Part shown: positions 17,828 through 27,574 of the stretch, one piece after another
Position numbering within the stretch: position 1 is the stretch's first letter
Layout: each line of letters starts with the position of its first letter
NCBI GenBank assembly: GCA_016841875.1
Contig: JAENYG010000016.1
Coordinates: 1-64,000, forward strand
Direction: 5' to 3'
Source: Syntrophomonas sp.
GTDB lineage: Bacteria > Bacillota > Syntrophomonadia > Syntrophomonadales > Syntrophomonadaceae
Length of the DNA stretch: 64,000 nucleotides
Position numbers and translations under genes: made by a program
The notes under the pieces: generated by a model
The model's database searches: none
The model's input: the letters and a program-made list of their open reading frames with translations, nothing else
Told to the model about the DNA's origin: nothing

Positions 17828-19822
17828 ATGTTGCACAGTATCAATCAGCGTTTAATGGTCTATATCGGCATTATTGTATTAATTGTCTGTTCAGCACTGG
17901 GCGGAGTCTCATATTACAATTCCAGCCAGCTGCTGCAGACAAGTATTGAGGAAACCCTGCCGGGCAAAGCGGAGGACGCCGCCAAACTAATAGCCAGGGG
18001 AGTAAAGGCTCAATTAGCGGTTCTTGATTCTATAGCAGTACGTACTGAAATAACAGGAATGGATTGGGATGCACAGTTCCCAGTCCTGCAGGCCGAGAAT
18101 GAAAGACTCGGATATAAACTAATAGGAGTTGCCGCACTGGATGGAGTCTTGAAAACTATCGATGGTAACGTGGTTGATATCAGTGACCGGGACTATTTTC
18201 GTAAGGCTATATCAGGAGAGAGTTCCATGAATGATCCGATTATTTCCAAAATAGATTCCTCCCTCTTGATTCCCATCAGCTGCCCTATTGAAGATAACGG
18301 GACCATAACCGGAGTTCTGGTGGGCTGCCTGGATATTTCCGTATTAAGCACTATAACTAATGACATTGCCTTTGGCAGCACCGGCTATGCATATTTGCTG
18401 GATAGTAAAGGAACCAAACTTGCCCATCCTGATTACGCATTAGTTCTCGGGCAGGATAATACCATAGAAAAAGCCCAAACAGACCCGAAATTAGAGCCCC
18501 TGGCAGAACTTGAAACTCTTATGATTCAGGGAGAAAATCATTTTGGACAATATACTTCTAATGGTATTACCTACGAAATGGCATTTGCCCCCATCGAAGG
18601 CACTGGATGGTCAGCAGCTATCATATGCGACCGGAGTGAAGTGATGGCTGGTTTAGGCGGGCTAAAAACCACCTCTTTTATTGCATCCATAATGGCCCTC
18701 TTATTAGGATTGGGATTAGCCTTTTTCATGGGACGACAGATTTCCAAACCTATAGTCATGGCAGCAGAACATGCCCGGGTCATGGCCACAGGTGACTTCA
18801 GCGTGGATGTACCACCTGAATTTATGAAAAGCAAAGATGAGATCGGTGACTTATCCAGAGCATTCAACGAAATCAATGTAAAGATAAGAGAAATCATCCG
18901 AGGGATAGCAGCTCAATCCAATGACGTAGCTTCAGCCAGTGAAGAATTGTCCGCTTCATCTCAAAATATTGGGGCCAGCATGGAAGAAGTATCCGCGTCT
19001 ACAGAAGAAATAGCAGCAGGTATGCAGGAGGTATCTGCGGCTGCCGAAGAAATAAGTGCTTCCGGTCAGGAAATAGGAGCAGCCCTGGAACAGGTGGAAG
19101 AACAGGCCAAACTGGGCTACCAGCAGTCAAGCGAGATAGAAGCACGAGCTGTAATAGTCCAGCATCAGGCCCAGGAATCACGCATTCAGGCGGAAGGAGT
19201 ATACAGCGGAATTAAAGATGCCGTAATCAAGGCTATCCAGGAAGCAAAAGTAGTAGATGAAATTTCCAGCTTAGCTGAGAGCATAGCCGGCATCGCTGAC
19301 CAGACTAACCTGTTAGCTCTCAATGCAGCAATAGAAGCAGCCCGAGCCGGGGAACAGGGCCGGGGATTTGCAGTCGTAGCCGAGGAAGTAAGAAAACTGG
19401 CCGAGGATTCCTCCCAAGCGGTATTGAATATTCAATCCTTAACCAAACAAGTGCAGGTTTCCATAGGAAACTTAACCGAGCATTCCAATAAGCTGCTTTC
19501 TTTTATTAATGATGAGGTAATACCAGACTATGATCAAATGGTCAATATAGGATCACAATACAAAGAAGATTCGGATATTGTTGCTGACCTGGTACAAAAC
19601 GTGTCCAACAGTATTAAAGACGTGGCCAGCTCTGCTCAAGAAATCAACCACGCTATAAGCAATACCGCTGCCACCATTCAACAGACCGCAGCAAGTTCAC
19701 AAGAAATAGCAAAAGGCAGCGAACAAGCGGCCAGCGGAGCCATGGACATCAACACTGCGGCTAAAAAAATGGCCGAAAACGCTGAAAAACTAAATGAACT
19801 CATACAGCAATTTAAGATTTAA
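17828..19822 (+). CDS. Methyl-accepting chemotaxis protein with dCache sensor
   Basis: 664 residues. Transmembrane helix 1 (about 8-30), an extracytoplasmic double-Cache sensor (about 35-275; DRDYFRKAI and [14 protein letters not shown] are typical), transmembrane helix 2 (about 279-301), HAMP (to about 353), then a methyl-accepting coiled coil with the tip [22 protein letters not shown] start with GGGG upstream. It senses a small organic ligand outside the cell and signals through CheA/CheW. Its sigma-54 promoter ties it to the activator immediately upstream. The signalling half resembles the receptor at the left end of the window. Confidence 0.95.
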   Translation: MLHSINQRLMVYIGIIVLIVCSALGGVSYYNSSQLLQTSIEETLPGKAEDAAKLIARGVKAQLAVLDSIAVRTEITGMDWDAQFPVLQAENERLGYKLIGVAALDGVLKTIDGNVVDISDRDYFRKAISGESSMNDPIISKIDSSLLIPISCPIEDNGTITGVLVGCLDISVLSTITNDIAFGSTGYAYLLDSKGTKLAHPDYALVLGQDNTIEKAQTDPKLEPLAELETLMIQGENHFGQYTSNGITYEMAFAPIEGTGWSAAIICDRSEVMAGLGGLKTTSFIASIMALLLGLGLAFFMGRQISKPIVMAAEHARVMATGDFSVDVPPEFMKSKDEIGDLSRAFNEINVKIREIIRGIAAQSNDVASASEELSASSQNIGASMEEVSASTEEIAAGMQEVSAAAEEISASGQEIGAALEQVEEQAKLGYQQSSEIEARAVIVQHQAQESRIQAEGVYSGIKDAVIKAIQEAKVVDEISSLAESIAGIADQTNLLALNAAIEAARAGEQGRGFAVVAEEVRKLAEDSSQAVLNIQSLTKQVQVSIGNLTEHSNKLLSFINDEVIPDYDQMVNIGSQYKEDSDIVADLVQNVSNSIKDVASSAQEINHAISNTAATIQQTAASSQEIAKGSEQAASGAMDINTAAKKMAENAEKLNELIQQFKI

Positions 19823-19839
19823 CCATTGGGGATTCTTCG

Positions 19840-20490
19840 GGTAATGGGGACATTCCTTCAATCAAGGTACTAAAGGAAGGTGTGTCCCCTGACCTTAACC
19901 GGGACATTCCCAGGAAACCGGGGGACTGTCCCATCTGTGTTGCGCTAGTGACACCGGGGGACTGTCCCCTCTGTGTTGCGCTAGTGACACCGGGGGACTG
20001 TCCCCTCTGTTTCCTGTTTGGCGTCAGCCAAACCAAGCATGTCCCCTGACCTTAACCTTGCCTGTCAAGAGGATAGAGGAACTGCCTATTAATCTAACCA
20101 ACGACAGGATCTCTCTCCCAAAACCCAGGGGGTACAGAAACGCACCCCCTGGGTTTCATAATGGGGACATTCCTACCACCAGGAACAACAAGGGTAGGTG
20201 TGTCCCCTGACCTTAGCCGGGACATTCCTGCCACCAAGCTCCCCAAGGGTAGGTGTGTCCCCTGACCTTAGCCGGGACATTCCCAGGAAACCGGGGGACT
20301 GTCCCCTCTGTGTTGCGCCAGTGACACCGGGGGACTGTCCCCTCTGTTTCCTGTCCTGCGTCAGCCGGACCGAAAACTTCCTTTACCCAGGGACATTCCT
20401 TCAAACAGGGAACTCCAAGGAAGGTGTGTCCCTGTTCCTTGACCCGGTGTGTCCCCTGCCCTTAACCCTGTCCCCTCTGTTTCCTGAGAA
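19840..20490. repeat. Large REP-like mosaic with 36-bp tandem units
   Basis: Fills the gap between the chemoreceptor and the PucR gene. Modules: GGGGACATTCCT/AGGTGTGTCCCC hairpins, GGGGACTGTCCCC palindromes, a linker that reads GTGTTGCGCTAGTGACAC repeated with a 36-bp period (from 19937), and the GTTTGGC-GTCA-GCCAAAC hairpin. A strong terminator-like stem (20121-20156) interrupts it. No gene is seen. Confidence 0.88.
20121..20156. terminator. Strong hairpin, terminator-like
   Basis: A perfect 13-bp stem (AAACCCAGGGGGT with ACCCCCTGGGTTT, 10-base loop). It lies inside the repeat-filled gap between convergent genes and could serve both directions. Confidence 0.65.
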
Positions 20491-20494
20491 TTAG

Positions 20495-21736
20495 TTAACT
20501 GTTTCTGGCTAAAAAGTGTTGTGATTTGTCTAAGATGGCAGTTACATCATAATCCCAAAATCCATTTAAATTACAGGTATCCCAAATTGTTATTGCCGAA
20601 TAGAGCTCTAACTGTGTATCAACTTTAGTTATTTCAACATTAAGTAATTCTTCGATCTTGTTTATCCTGTAATAAATGGTATTTGCATGTACAAACATGT
20701 TGTCAGCGGTAGTTTTTACCGCAAAGTTATTATCAACCAGATGCCTAAGCGTATTCAGTAATTCTCCCTTGGTTGACTCATCGTATTTAATAAGTTTCCC
20801 CAGGGTTTTTATACAGAAGGTGTTCAGGGTTTCAATATCCTGTGAAAATAATAGAGCATAGACACCCAGATCTGTAAATTGCTGAGCCAAATTATTTTTC
20901 CCTATAAGTTTAGGAAAAGTTAAGGCTATGCGGGCTTCTTTGAAACTTTCTTTAAGCTCTGACAATGGATACGTTCGGCCTTTTCCCTGGGATACAACTA
21001 TATGAAAATGTTTCTCGATCGATTCCTTATACTTTTCCAATTGTGACCATTCCGGATCTATTTTCAGGTAATCAATTCTCCAACGGGCTGGAATGATGGC
21101 TATAAGATAATTAGAATGAGCAAATGAAATAGTATCAATATTAATATTGCTCAGATATTGTTTTGAATAGATATTAATCCTATTTAGATCAACCCGATTG
21201 TTAACCTCATGGATTTCAGTTATTAAAGCATAAAAAGGTGAATTCATATCCAACTCTTTGTCGCTGAGTTTAATAATATTCTTAAAATTAGAATTGCTAT
21301 TGGAAAAGAGATATTTCGCCATTTCCTTTTCAAAATTTGCACTCGTTTTATGGGAATTACTCATAGTAGAAAAATGACATTTAATTGCCAGTTTGGCCTC
21401 ATTTAAAATACTAATTGTAGATGCCACCAGCTTGCGGGGAAGATTGGTAATGATTATGTAAGCAAATGTATCATTATATGAAATGGGAAAAACCAGCTTT
21501 TCGTCTGCTTCCAGGTAATGATAAATCTCATTGACAGAGCAAACTGAAATGCAGTTGAACAAATCATTAAACATAACCTGCTCATCTATCTTTTCTGGAT
21601 AATGAACAATCCCGTTTGGGTCCATTATTATAATGGATCGATTTAGTATTTCTTCTAGATATGAGGCTACAAAAAATAATCCTCCGTCAAGAACATCATT
21701 TACCAATTGATTTGCACTTCTTAGTAAACAGGTCAT
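20495..21736 (-). CDS. PucR/CdaR-type transcriptional regulator
   Basis: 413 residues. The N-terminal two thirds look like a ligand-sensing and GGDEF-like inactive region; the C-terminus carries the PucR helix-turn-helix (KTTADNMFVHANTIYYRINKIEELL). Such proteins act as substrate-responsive regulators of purine, sugar-acid or other catabolic genes. The start is an ATG with GAGAGGT upstream. It diverges from a sigma-54 activator 244 bases away. Its targets cannot be read from the sequence; the flavoprotein at 24.2 kb is a candidate by position only. Confidence 0.85.
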   Translation of the reverse strand: MTCLLRSANQLVNDVLDGGLFFVASYLEEILNRSIIIMDPNGIVHYPEKIDEQVMFNDLFNCISVCSVNEIYHYLEADEKLVFPISYNDTFAYIIITNLPRKLVASTISILNEAKLAIKCHFSTMSNSHKTSANFEKEMAKYLFSNSNSNFKNIIKLSDKELDMNSPFYALITEIHEVNNRVDLNRINIYSKQYLSNINIDTISFAHSNYLIAIIPARWRIDYLKIDPEWSQLEKYKESIEKHFHIVVSQGKGRTYPLSELKESFKEARIALTFPKLIGKNNLAQQFTDLGVYALLFSQDIETLNTFCIKTLGKLIKYDESTKGELLNTLRHLVDNNFAVKTTADNMFVHANTIYYRINKIEELLNVEITKVDTQLELYSAITIWDTCNLNGFWDYDVTAILDKSQHFLARNS

Positions 21737-21980
21737 AATACGTTACCTCTCTATCAGTTTAATTAGCTGATATACGTAATAGCAATAACCATGCCAGCCG
21801 GCAAATTGGATTTAATTGAGCTTTTTGGGCATCCACGGGGGAAGATGATAATCTCGATAATAAACAAAACAGTTCATCAACAGATACAAAGCACAATTAT
21901 GTATTATAATGAGAATAGAACTTGTCTTGTTACTACGTGAATATGAAGAAGTATTTTGAGGTGGCAGGAGATGAACTATT

Positions 21981-24053
21981 ATGGATAATATGCAGCAAAT
22001 ACTAAGTCCAATTATCAAAAATCGTGATGCAATTATTGATGAAAGCCAGGAAGAAGGCAGGTTGATCGATAAGATAATACAACAAAAAATGGATTTATTT
22101 GAAAAGCAGATCACCCCCTCCTTTATTGAGTCAATTCGTCCGGAAATCGCTCAATCATGGCTTAGATGTTACAATTACGGATTGGAGCCATGCCGATTTA
22201 ACAATGGCCCGGTTCTGGATGAACCTGCATTTGCAGAATTGACCCGGAAAGAAAGCTCATTTATTCAAGCTGTAGATCCTTATATTAATAAACTCAAGGG
22301 ATTATTATCTGAAACCAATTATTTGATTCTTGTTAATGATCCTAATGGAGTCTTTCTAAGAGTGATTTTTGGCAACAACAGAGTTATAGATCATGTAAAC
22401 AAAAAATTTAATCTGGGGCCTGCAGTCATATGGACAGAAGAAACAACTGGAACCTGTTCCAAGGAAATATGTTCTATACTGGATACTCCAATCCAATTAT
22501 GCGGTCCGGAGTTCTACTCCCACGTCTTTTATGATGCGGCATGCTCCTCCGCTCCTATCCACGATGTATTTAACAACTTAACTGGAACTATAACCATAGT
22601 TAGTCCATTTTCTCGCCAGCAAAACCCACATTCGCTAGCCCTTGCTGTATCCTCAGCATGGACCATTGAGAATGAATTGCGTTTGACCCTTAACAGAATA
22701 TTGTTGAATACTGCCATGGAATCTACCGATGAAGCTATCATTACCGTTAATAATTTAGGAAATATCATAAATGCTAATACAACAGCACGAAATATATTAA
22801 TCAAAACCGACCAAAATCATTTAAATCTTACGGACGTTTTGGGAGATCAACCGCTTATTCAATCTGCATTGGACACTGGAGAGAAAATTCTGGATACTGA
22901 TATTATGATTGGGGAAAGTCAAAGGTTGCATCTGCGTTTAGCTCAACCTGTGACAGACAAGCATGGTAAAATTTTTGGCTATATGTTTAACTTTAGAAAT
23001 ATTAAGCAAAAAAAATCAAAATTTGGCAAGGTAGGAAGAGGACCAAAGAAACAGATCACCTTTAATGATATTGTTGGTAACTTATCTTCCCTGGAACACT
23101 CAATCAAACTGGCTAAAAAATATGCCAGCCTGGATGGCAACATCCTTATTCAGGGTGAGAGCGGTACCGGAAAAGAATTGTACGCTCAGGCCATCCATAA
23201 CCAAAGTCGCCCTGACGGTCCTTTTTTCGCTGTAAACTGTGCGGCAATTCCCAAAGACCTGATTGAAAGTGAACTATTTGGTTATGAAGGCGGAGCTTTC
23301 ACTGGTGCTCAGCGCCAGGGTCAGCCCGGGAAAATCCAGATGGCTCATGGGGGTACTCTTTTCCTGGATGAAATTGGGGATATGTCACTAGAACTACAGC
23401 CTGTACTTCTGAGAGTATTAGAAGAAAAGATGGTAATCCGGGTTGGAGGCTGCCAGTATATTCCGGTTGATTTTCGCCTGATAACTGCTTCCAACAAGGA
23501 CCTGCTGGAATTAGTTCAAAAAAAGCAATTTCGGGAGGATTTATACTATCGATTAGCTGTATTCAACATAAATATCCCTCCACTGCGTGAAAGAGGTGCG
23601 GATATCATTAGACTGGCTAAACATTTTATTAATTCTATAGCAGACAAACAGCAAATATCGCCTCCTGCTTTAAGTGATGCTGCATTATACTGGTTATTAC
23701 ATTATAACTGGCCAGGAAATGTAAGACAGTTGGAAAATGTTATGCTCTCTGCCGTTAGTGTAGCAGCTGACGGGGAAATAAAACCCGGTGACCTGCCTGA
23801 AATAATTGTAGGACAGGTCGATGATTCCAGCCTTGGTGAGGATCATGTAGAACAAGGGAAAAAGCATTGTGATACAAATATTGGAAATGGTCTGTCCATG
23901 AAAGAGTTGGAAAAAATTACAATCATTCAGACTTTGATGCGTAATGGAAACAAGGTTAGTGAAGCCGCTAAAAACCTTGGGATGAGCAGAGCTACACTGT
24001 ATAGAAAGATAAAGGAATATAATATTTTTGAGGAAATACTGGGTAAAAAATGA
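21981..24053 (+). CDS. Sigma-54-dependent activator (GAF-PAS-AAA+-Fis)
   Basis: 690 residues. AcoR-type N-terminal sensor (RPEIAQSWLRC, then a GAF-like region to about 230), a PAS segment (about 240-335), AAA+ with GESGTGKE, intact GAFTGA loop (YEGGAFTGAQ) and GGTLFLDEIGDM, and a Fis helix-turn-helix (VSEAAKNLGMSRATLYRKI). It is a one-component ligand sensor rather than a phosphorelay protein. It converges on the Tat flavoprotein gene, with a shared terminator between. No sigma-54 promoter was found upstream of that flavoprotein, so its target may lie elsewhere. Confidence 0.92.
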   Translation: MDNMQQILSPIIKNRDAIIDESQEEGRLIDKIIQQKMDLFEKQITPSFIESIRPEIAQSWLRCYNYGLEPCRFNNGPVLDEPAFAELTRKESSFIQAVDPYINKLKGLLSETNYLILVNDPNGVFLRVIFGNNRVIDHVNKKFNLGPAVIWTEETTGTCSKEICSILDTPIQLCGPEFYSHVFYDAACSSAPIHDVFNNLTGTITIVSPFSRQQNPHSLALAVSSAWTIENELRLTLNRILLNTAMESTDEAIITVNNLGNIINANTTARNILIKTDQNHLNLTDVLGDQPLIQSALDTGEKILDTDIMIGESQRLHLRLAQPVTDKHGKIFGYMFNFRNIKQKKSKFGKVGRGPKKQITFNDIVGNLSSLEHSIKLAKKYASLDGNILIQGESGTGKELYAQAIHNQSRPDGPFFAVNCAAIPKDLIESELFGYEGGAFTGAQRQGQPGKIQMAHGGTLFLDEIGDMSLELQPVLLRVLEEKMVIRVGGCQYIPVDFRLITASNKDLLELVQKKQFREDLYYRLAVFNINIPPLRERGADIIRLAKHFINSIADKQQISPPALSDAALYWLLHYNWPGNVRQLENVMLSAVSVAADGEIKPGDLPEIIVGQVDDSSLGEDHVEQGKKHCDTNIGNGLSMKELEKITIIQTLMRNGNKVSEAAKNLGMSRATLYRKIKEYNIFEEILGKK

Positions 24054-24088
24054 TCATTCAAGGTTATTGCTGACATGATTCATTAAAA

Positions 24089-24123
24089 TACGAGAGAACC
24101 TTAGTATTCCAGGTTCTCTCGTA
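24089..24123. terminator. Bidirectional terminator between convergent genes
   Basis: A perfect 13-bp stem (TACGAGAGAACCT with AGGTTCTCTCGTA, 9-base loop) halfway between the activator and flavoprotein stops. Confidence 0.8.
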
Positions 24124-24159
24124 TAAGGAATAGATATAAAACTGCAAATTGTTAAAATG

Positions 24160-25920
24160 TTACACAGAGGCAGCATTTATCCCGGCCAGGCGGCCAAATG
24201 TTGCTGTACGTCCGAGTGCCAGACCGCCAAACATCTGGGGATAATTGTATGCAAAGAATGAGCCGCTGTCATTCCCAACTGCATATAAACCGGAAATAGG
24301 CTTATGATTGGTATCAAGCACTTGCAACTTTGTATCAATCCTCAGGCCGTTGATATTACACAACAGGGTACCTGAAAGCTTGGCTGCAAAGAATGGAGCT
24401 TTCTCCAGGGTAGATAATCTAAAAGCAAGCTTACCAAAATCATCATCTTTACCCATCTTGGCCAGCTCATTATATCTGGATACGGTTGCCTTAAAAGTGT
24501 CTGCAGAAACTCCCATCTGCTGTATGAGTTCATCAATCGTATCTGCCTGTATAATTAATCCATTCTTAATAAAATTCTCATACTCCTTCTCCACATAATC
24601 CAATCCATCTCGAGGTGGAGCTTCAGGATGCGGGACTACTCTGGAACAGATAGTAGTATGAAATCTCGTTATGTCTTCCTTCCAGTTGGCATCCCATACC
24701 TGCCACCAAACGTTTTCGGGTTCCATAATTGCAGCATCCCAGGCATAATCATAAGGAAGGTCTTCGTTAACAAAACGTTCGCCATTTACGTTTACGCGCA
24801 GGAATGGCTGACTGCCCGTACGTAGATAACCCCCAGTCCAGGGTGCTCCCAGTGTTCCACTATCTTTATTTATAACACCGCGGTCAAAGACCATTACCCC
24901 ATGAAGCGGATCCATCGCTGCTCCCACCCATAAGGCCATTTTAATACCATCACCAACATTTCCTGCCGGGGCTATTGAGGAACCACAGTACTTTGCCGTA
25001 GGACACAGAGCATTCAGCATTTCTTCATTGCGAATATATCCTCCCGTGGCCAGGATTACCCCTTTATTCGCATTAAACCTGGTATAATTACCCGGACTTC
25101 CAGCAATTATGCCGGTCACTTTTCCGCCATCTTCGCGTATTAGCTGTACTGCCGGAGTATCATAGATTATTTCCATTCCAAGAGCTTTTCCCTTATCTGC
25201 AAGAACAGGCATGTATAGAGATGCCCCATATTCACCAAGATGTCCGATCTCCGGTTTTGGATTGGGCACTACCACATGACCAACCGCATATGATTTGTAA
25301 TAACCTTCTTTGAGGTCTGTTTCCAGTATGGTTTGATACCCTGCCGCATCGACAATATCCATCATCCAGTCAAGCACTTCGCCACTCTTATTGGCCCAGA
25401 GATTAACCATTCTTTGGTCAACTATGTGGCCCCCATATCTGCAGATCTCTTCTACTGCTTCATTTATATCAATAGTTACTCCCTGTTCCTTTTGTAAACG
25501 GCTGTTTATCCCTGCCATCCACATAGGACCCGTATAAAGTTTTTCGCCCTTTTCCAGCAGTATGGTCTTGGCCCCTGCTTCTGCAGCAGATACCGCAGCA
25601 AACATCCCTCCGGAACCGCCTCCGATTACAACCACATCAGCGGTGACCGTATTTGTTATCTCGCTATCTGGAATAGGTGCAGGAGGCACATCAAAACTTG
25701 CTTGCTGTGAAGCGCCATCCTGTGGGGTATCGCCCTGTTCTGAAGAATTCCCTCCGCAGCCGATCAATAAACTGCTGGATGCAAGAGCCGCAGCACCAAA
25801 TGCAGTTCCTCTAATAAATGTTCTGCGGGTAATTCCTTTGGTCTCCGAATCTATTTCTGCCAGAGACTCATTCTGTTCAATGTTTACATCCATATTTATG
25901 TCCTTGTCATCTTTATTCAT
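24160..25920 (-). CDS. Tat-exported FAD-dependent oxidoreductase (fumarate reductase flavoprotein-like), lipoprotein
   Basis: 586 residues. After about 28 charged residues comes a twin-arginine signal (TRRTFIRG) and a hydrophobic stretch ending in a lipobox (LLIGCGG), so the mature protein should be folded, exported and lipid-anchored outside. The FAD Rossmann motif is VVIGGGSGGMFAAVSAAEAG (about 96-115). The catalytic/cap region is that of the flavocytochrome c, urocanate reductase and 3-ketosteroid dehydrogenase family, and the C-terminus ends with the usual FGGLALGRTATFGRLAG. No FMN-binding domain, haem motif or membrane partner is present, so its electron donor is unknown. It probably reduces an unsaturated acid or similar acceptor outside the cell. 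Confidence 0.9.
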   Translation of the reverse strand: MNKDDKDINMDVNIEQNESLAEIDSETKGITRRTFIRGTAFGAAALASSSLLIGCGGNSSEQGDTPQDGASQQASFDVPPAPIPDSEITNTVTADVVVIGGGSGGMFAAVSAAEAGAKTILLEKGEKLYTGPMWMAGINSRLQKEQGVTIDINEAVEEICRYGGHIVDQRMVNLWANKSGEVLDWMMDIVDAAGYQTILETDLKEGYYKSYAVGHVVVPNPKPEIGHLGEYGASLYMPVLADKGKALGMEIIYDTPAVQLIREDGGKVTGIIAGSPGNYTRFNANKGVILATGGYIRNEEMLNALCPTAKYCGSSIAPAGNVGDGIKMALWVGAAMDPLHGVMVFDRGVINKDSGTLGAPWTGGYLRTGSQPFLRVNVNGERFVNEDLPYDYAWDAAIMEPENVWWQVWDANWKEDITRFHTTICSRVVPHPEAPPRDGLDYVEKEYENFIKNGLIIQADTIDELIQQMGVSADTFKATVSRYNELAKMGKDDDFGKLAFRLSTLEKAPFFAAKLSGTLLCNINGLRIDTKLQVLDTNHKPISGLYAVGNDSGSFFAYNYPQMFGGLALGRTATFGRLAGINAASV

Positions 25921-26347
25921 ACTTTAACCTCCTATCTCAAAGTCAAACCTTTGTTCAATTTTTCAATCTTTCCTCCTCTCTCCCCTAATTGCAAGGGTTA
26001 AATAGATAAATAAACTGACAAAATTACCATTCAGCAAATACCTTTGGCAAGGCGCCCTAAAGTATTCTATCTAACTAAGCAAAGTATATCATCCGCCGTA
26101 TATTACCTCATTAGCACTCTTTATAAAATTATTTGTGCAAATTTCTAAATAGTCAGCTTGAGTCTCTTTTTTGAAATTATTGAAAGAGGAACCATATTGA
26201 TGTTACAACAATGAAACGAGATTATCTTTCCACAAGCCTGGTGATTTCCTCGTCTTCGGCCAGAACCGCAGTACACCATTTAGGATAGTTCTCTTAATTT
26301 TTCAAGAGCTATTGCGAAAATAAATTGCTTAAAGGAATTAATGATGT

Positions 26348-26369
26348 AATGTAAAAAACTATTGACATT
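26348..26369. promoter_or_regulatory. Operator O1 over the -35 box (AATGT-N12-ACATT)
   Basis: AATGT and ACATT separated by 12 bases, overlapping the TTGACA -35 box. Same architecture as O2, centred 44 bp away (about four helical turns). Confidence 0.6.
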
Positions 26370-26390
26370 TTAAATGATAAAGGCTAATAA
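26362..26390 (+). promoter_or_regulatory. Sigma-A promoter of the small membrane protein/XRE operon
   Basis: TTGACA at 26362-26367, a 17-base spacer, then TAATAA at 26385-26390. The rest of the 25.92-26.35 kb gap shows no gene or clear element. Confidence 0.75.
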
Positions 26391-26391
26391 T

Positions 26392-26413
26392 AATGTAAAA
26401 AGGTTTTTACATT
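26392..26413. promoter_or_regulatory. Operator O2, perfect 10-bp inverted repeat
   Basis: AATGTAAAAA-GG-TTTTTACATT. It lies immediately after the -10 box and touches the ribosome site, so a bound repressor would block transcription. The small XRE protein of the operon is the likely ligand. Confidence 0.7.
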
Positions 26414-26429
26414 TGAAGGAGTGAACAGC

Positions 26430-26648
26430 TTGCGCAAAATGGACGAAATGGAAATGAGCATAAACTTAAAAGCGGTAAAATCAGCCTGGGTTTATGCAGT
26501 TTTATTCCTGTTAGTATGGGTGTGGTATGACTGGGTAAAAATAGGATTATTCAATGAGATGGCGTTTATCCTTATGACATCTCAACTAGCGATTTACTGG
26601 GCGGTTCAGATATATCTAAAATGGAAATTAGGCAAAGATGAAAAATAA
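26430..26648 (+). CDS. Small two-helix membrane protein, unknown
   Basis: About 72 residues with two hydrophobic helices (about 19-37 and 44-64). TTG 26430 lies nine bases after GAAGGAG; a GTG at 26421 overlaps that site. The gene overlaps the start of the XRE gene by 11 bases. Pairing of a tiny membrane protein with an XRE regulator of this size is common in Firmicutes (DUF6442/YozG-like arrangements), and the membrane protein may modulate the regulator. Function unknown. Confidence 0.75.
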   Translation: MRKMDEMEMSINLKAVKSAWVYAVLFLLVWVWYDWVKIGLFNEMAFILMTSQLAIYWAVQIYLKWKLGKDEK

Positions 26649-26832
26649 TATCAAGGAACTGAGAAAAAAGTTTGGCTTCAGACAAGAGGATATAGCAACC
26701 ACCCTTGGCGTTACCAGACAAACAATCAACGCAATCGAAAATGAAAAGTACAACCCAACTTTAGAACTGGCCATGAAATTAGCTAGACTGCTAAATACTA
26801 CTGTAGAGGAACTTTTCCTGCTGGATAAATAA
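26638..26832 (+). CDS. Small XRE-family DNA-binding protein
   Basis: 64 residues, almost entirely a helix-turn-helix (FRQEDIATTLGVTRQTINAIE). It matches the short YozG-like XRE proteins that repress their own operon. It overlaps the preceding membrane protein gene, so the two are translationally coupled. The two AATGT-N12-ACATT operators upstream are its likely binding sites. Confidence 0.92.
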   Translation: MKNNIKELRKKFGFRQEDIATTLGVTRQTINAIENEKYNPTLELAMKLARLLNTTVEELFLLDK

Positions 26833-26851
26833 TATAACTTGACCTTTGTGG

Positions 26852-26881
26852 GAGAGGGTACTTGTTCCTTAGTACCCTCTC
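26852..26881 (+). terminator. Terminator after XRE gene
   Basis: An 11-bp perfect stem (GAGAGGGTACT with AGTACCCTCTC, 8-base loop) 20 bases after the stop. The U-run is poor. Confidence 0.7.
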
Positions 26882-26937
26882 GCTAGACTAAACAAAGACA
26901 ATTCTCCGGAAGAAAGTAGGAATTCCGCTATAAGTAG

Positions 26938-27381
26938 TTGAAGTATTTAATTATGTTTAAAAAACTTGTTCTGGTAGCCCTTCTCGCTACTACTCCCTGG
27001 GGGGAATGGGCTATAGCGATTCCGGCAGGATTATTGATTCAATTACCTTTTGGTCTTACTGTAGCTGCTGCCTTTGCCGGCAACCTGATACCGGTACTGG
27101 TCATCAGCCTGTTTGGTGACAAACTTAGAAACCGGCTGAGTCACTGGCAGGAGAAACGGCAAAATAAGGCGAGCAAATATCTTATGCGTTATGGTATACC
27201 CGGACTGATCCTCCTGGCTCCCCTGACTGTAGGAGTCTATGTATCCTCCATCATAGCATCATTATCCGGCATCACAGCACAGCGGAATATTCTCCTGCAT
27301 GTATTTGCCTTAACCCTCTGGGGGTCGGTTATATATATACTGTACATCCTAGGAGTGGAAGCCTGGACATTGTGGACATAA
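26938..27381 (+). CDS. Small multidrug export family membrane protein (COG2426-like)
   Basis: About 147 residues with four or so hydrophobic segments. The conserved motif ATTPWGEWAIAIPAGLL near the N-terminus is typical of the putative small multidrug export family (Sm_multidrug_ex). The start is uncertain: TTG 26938 or ATG 26953, neither with a strong ribosome site. Substrates of this family are not firmly known. The gene ends directly in a REP hairpin. Confidence 0.75.
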   Translation: MKYLIMFKKLVLVALLATTPWGEWAIAIPAGLLIQLPFGLTVAAAFAGNLIPVLVISLFGDKLRNRLSHWQEKRQNKASKYLMRYGIPGLILLAPLTVGVYVSSIIASLSGITAQRNILLHVFALTLWGSVIYILYILGVEAWTLWT

Positions 27382-27382
27382 A

Positions 27383-27572
27383 AAAGGGGACATTCCTACG
27401 GAGCAGGTGTGTCCCCTTTCCTTAGCCTGAGACTCTCATTCTTACTGCCTATACCCAGGGACATTCCCAGGAAACCGGGGGACTGTCCCCTCTGTGTTGC
27501 GCCAGCGACACCGGGGGACTGTCCCCTCTGTTTCCTGTTTGGCATCAGCCAAACCAAGCATGTCCCCTGACC
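27383..27572. repeat. REP-like repeat cluster
   Basis: Starts two bases after the membrane protein stop with a GGGGACATTCCT/AGGTGTGTCCCC hairpin that ends in CCCTTTCCTT and so could act as its terminator. A double GGGGACTGTCCCC module and the TTTGGC...GCCAAA hairpin follow. Confidence 0.88.
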
Positions 27573-27574
27573 TT

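Noticed and set aside
19937-20010. 36-bp tandem repeats resembling a small CRISPR array
   Set aside because: The repeats are contiguous without unique spacers, contain GGGGACTGTCCCC palindromes, and match REP modules elsewhere; no cas gene is nearby.
26236-26249. GG-N10-GC match on the minus strand upstream of the flavoprotein
   Set aside because: The -12 region lacks TTGC and the site is far from the gene; chance match likely.
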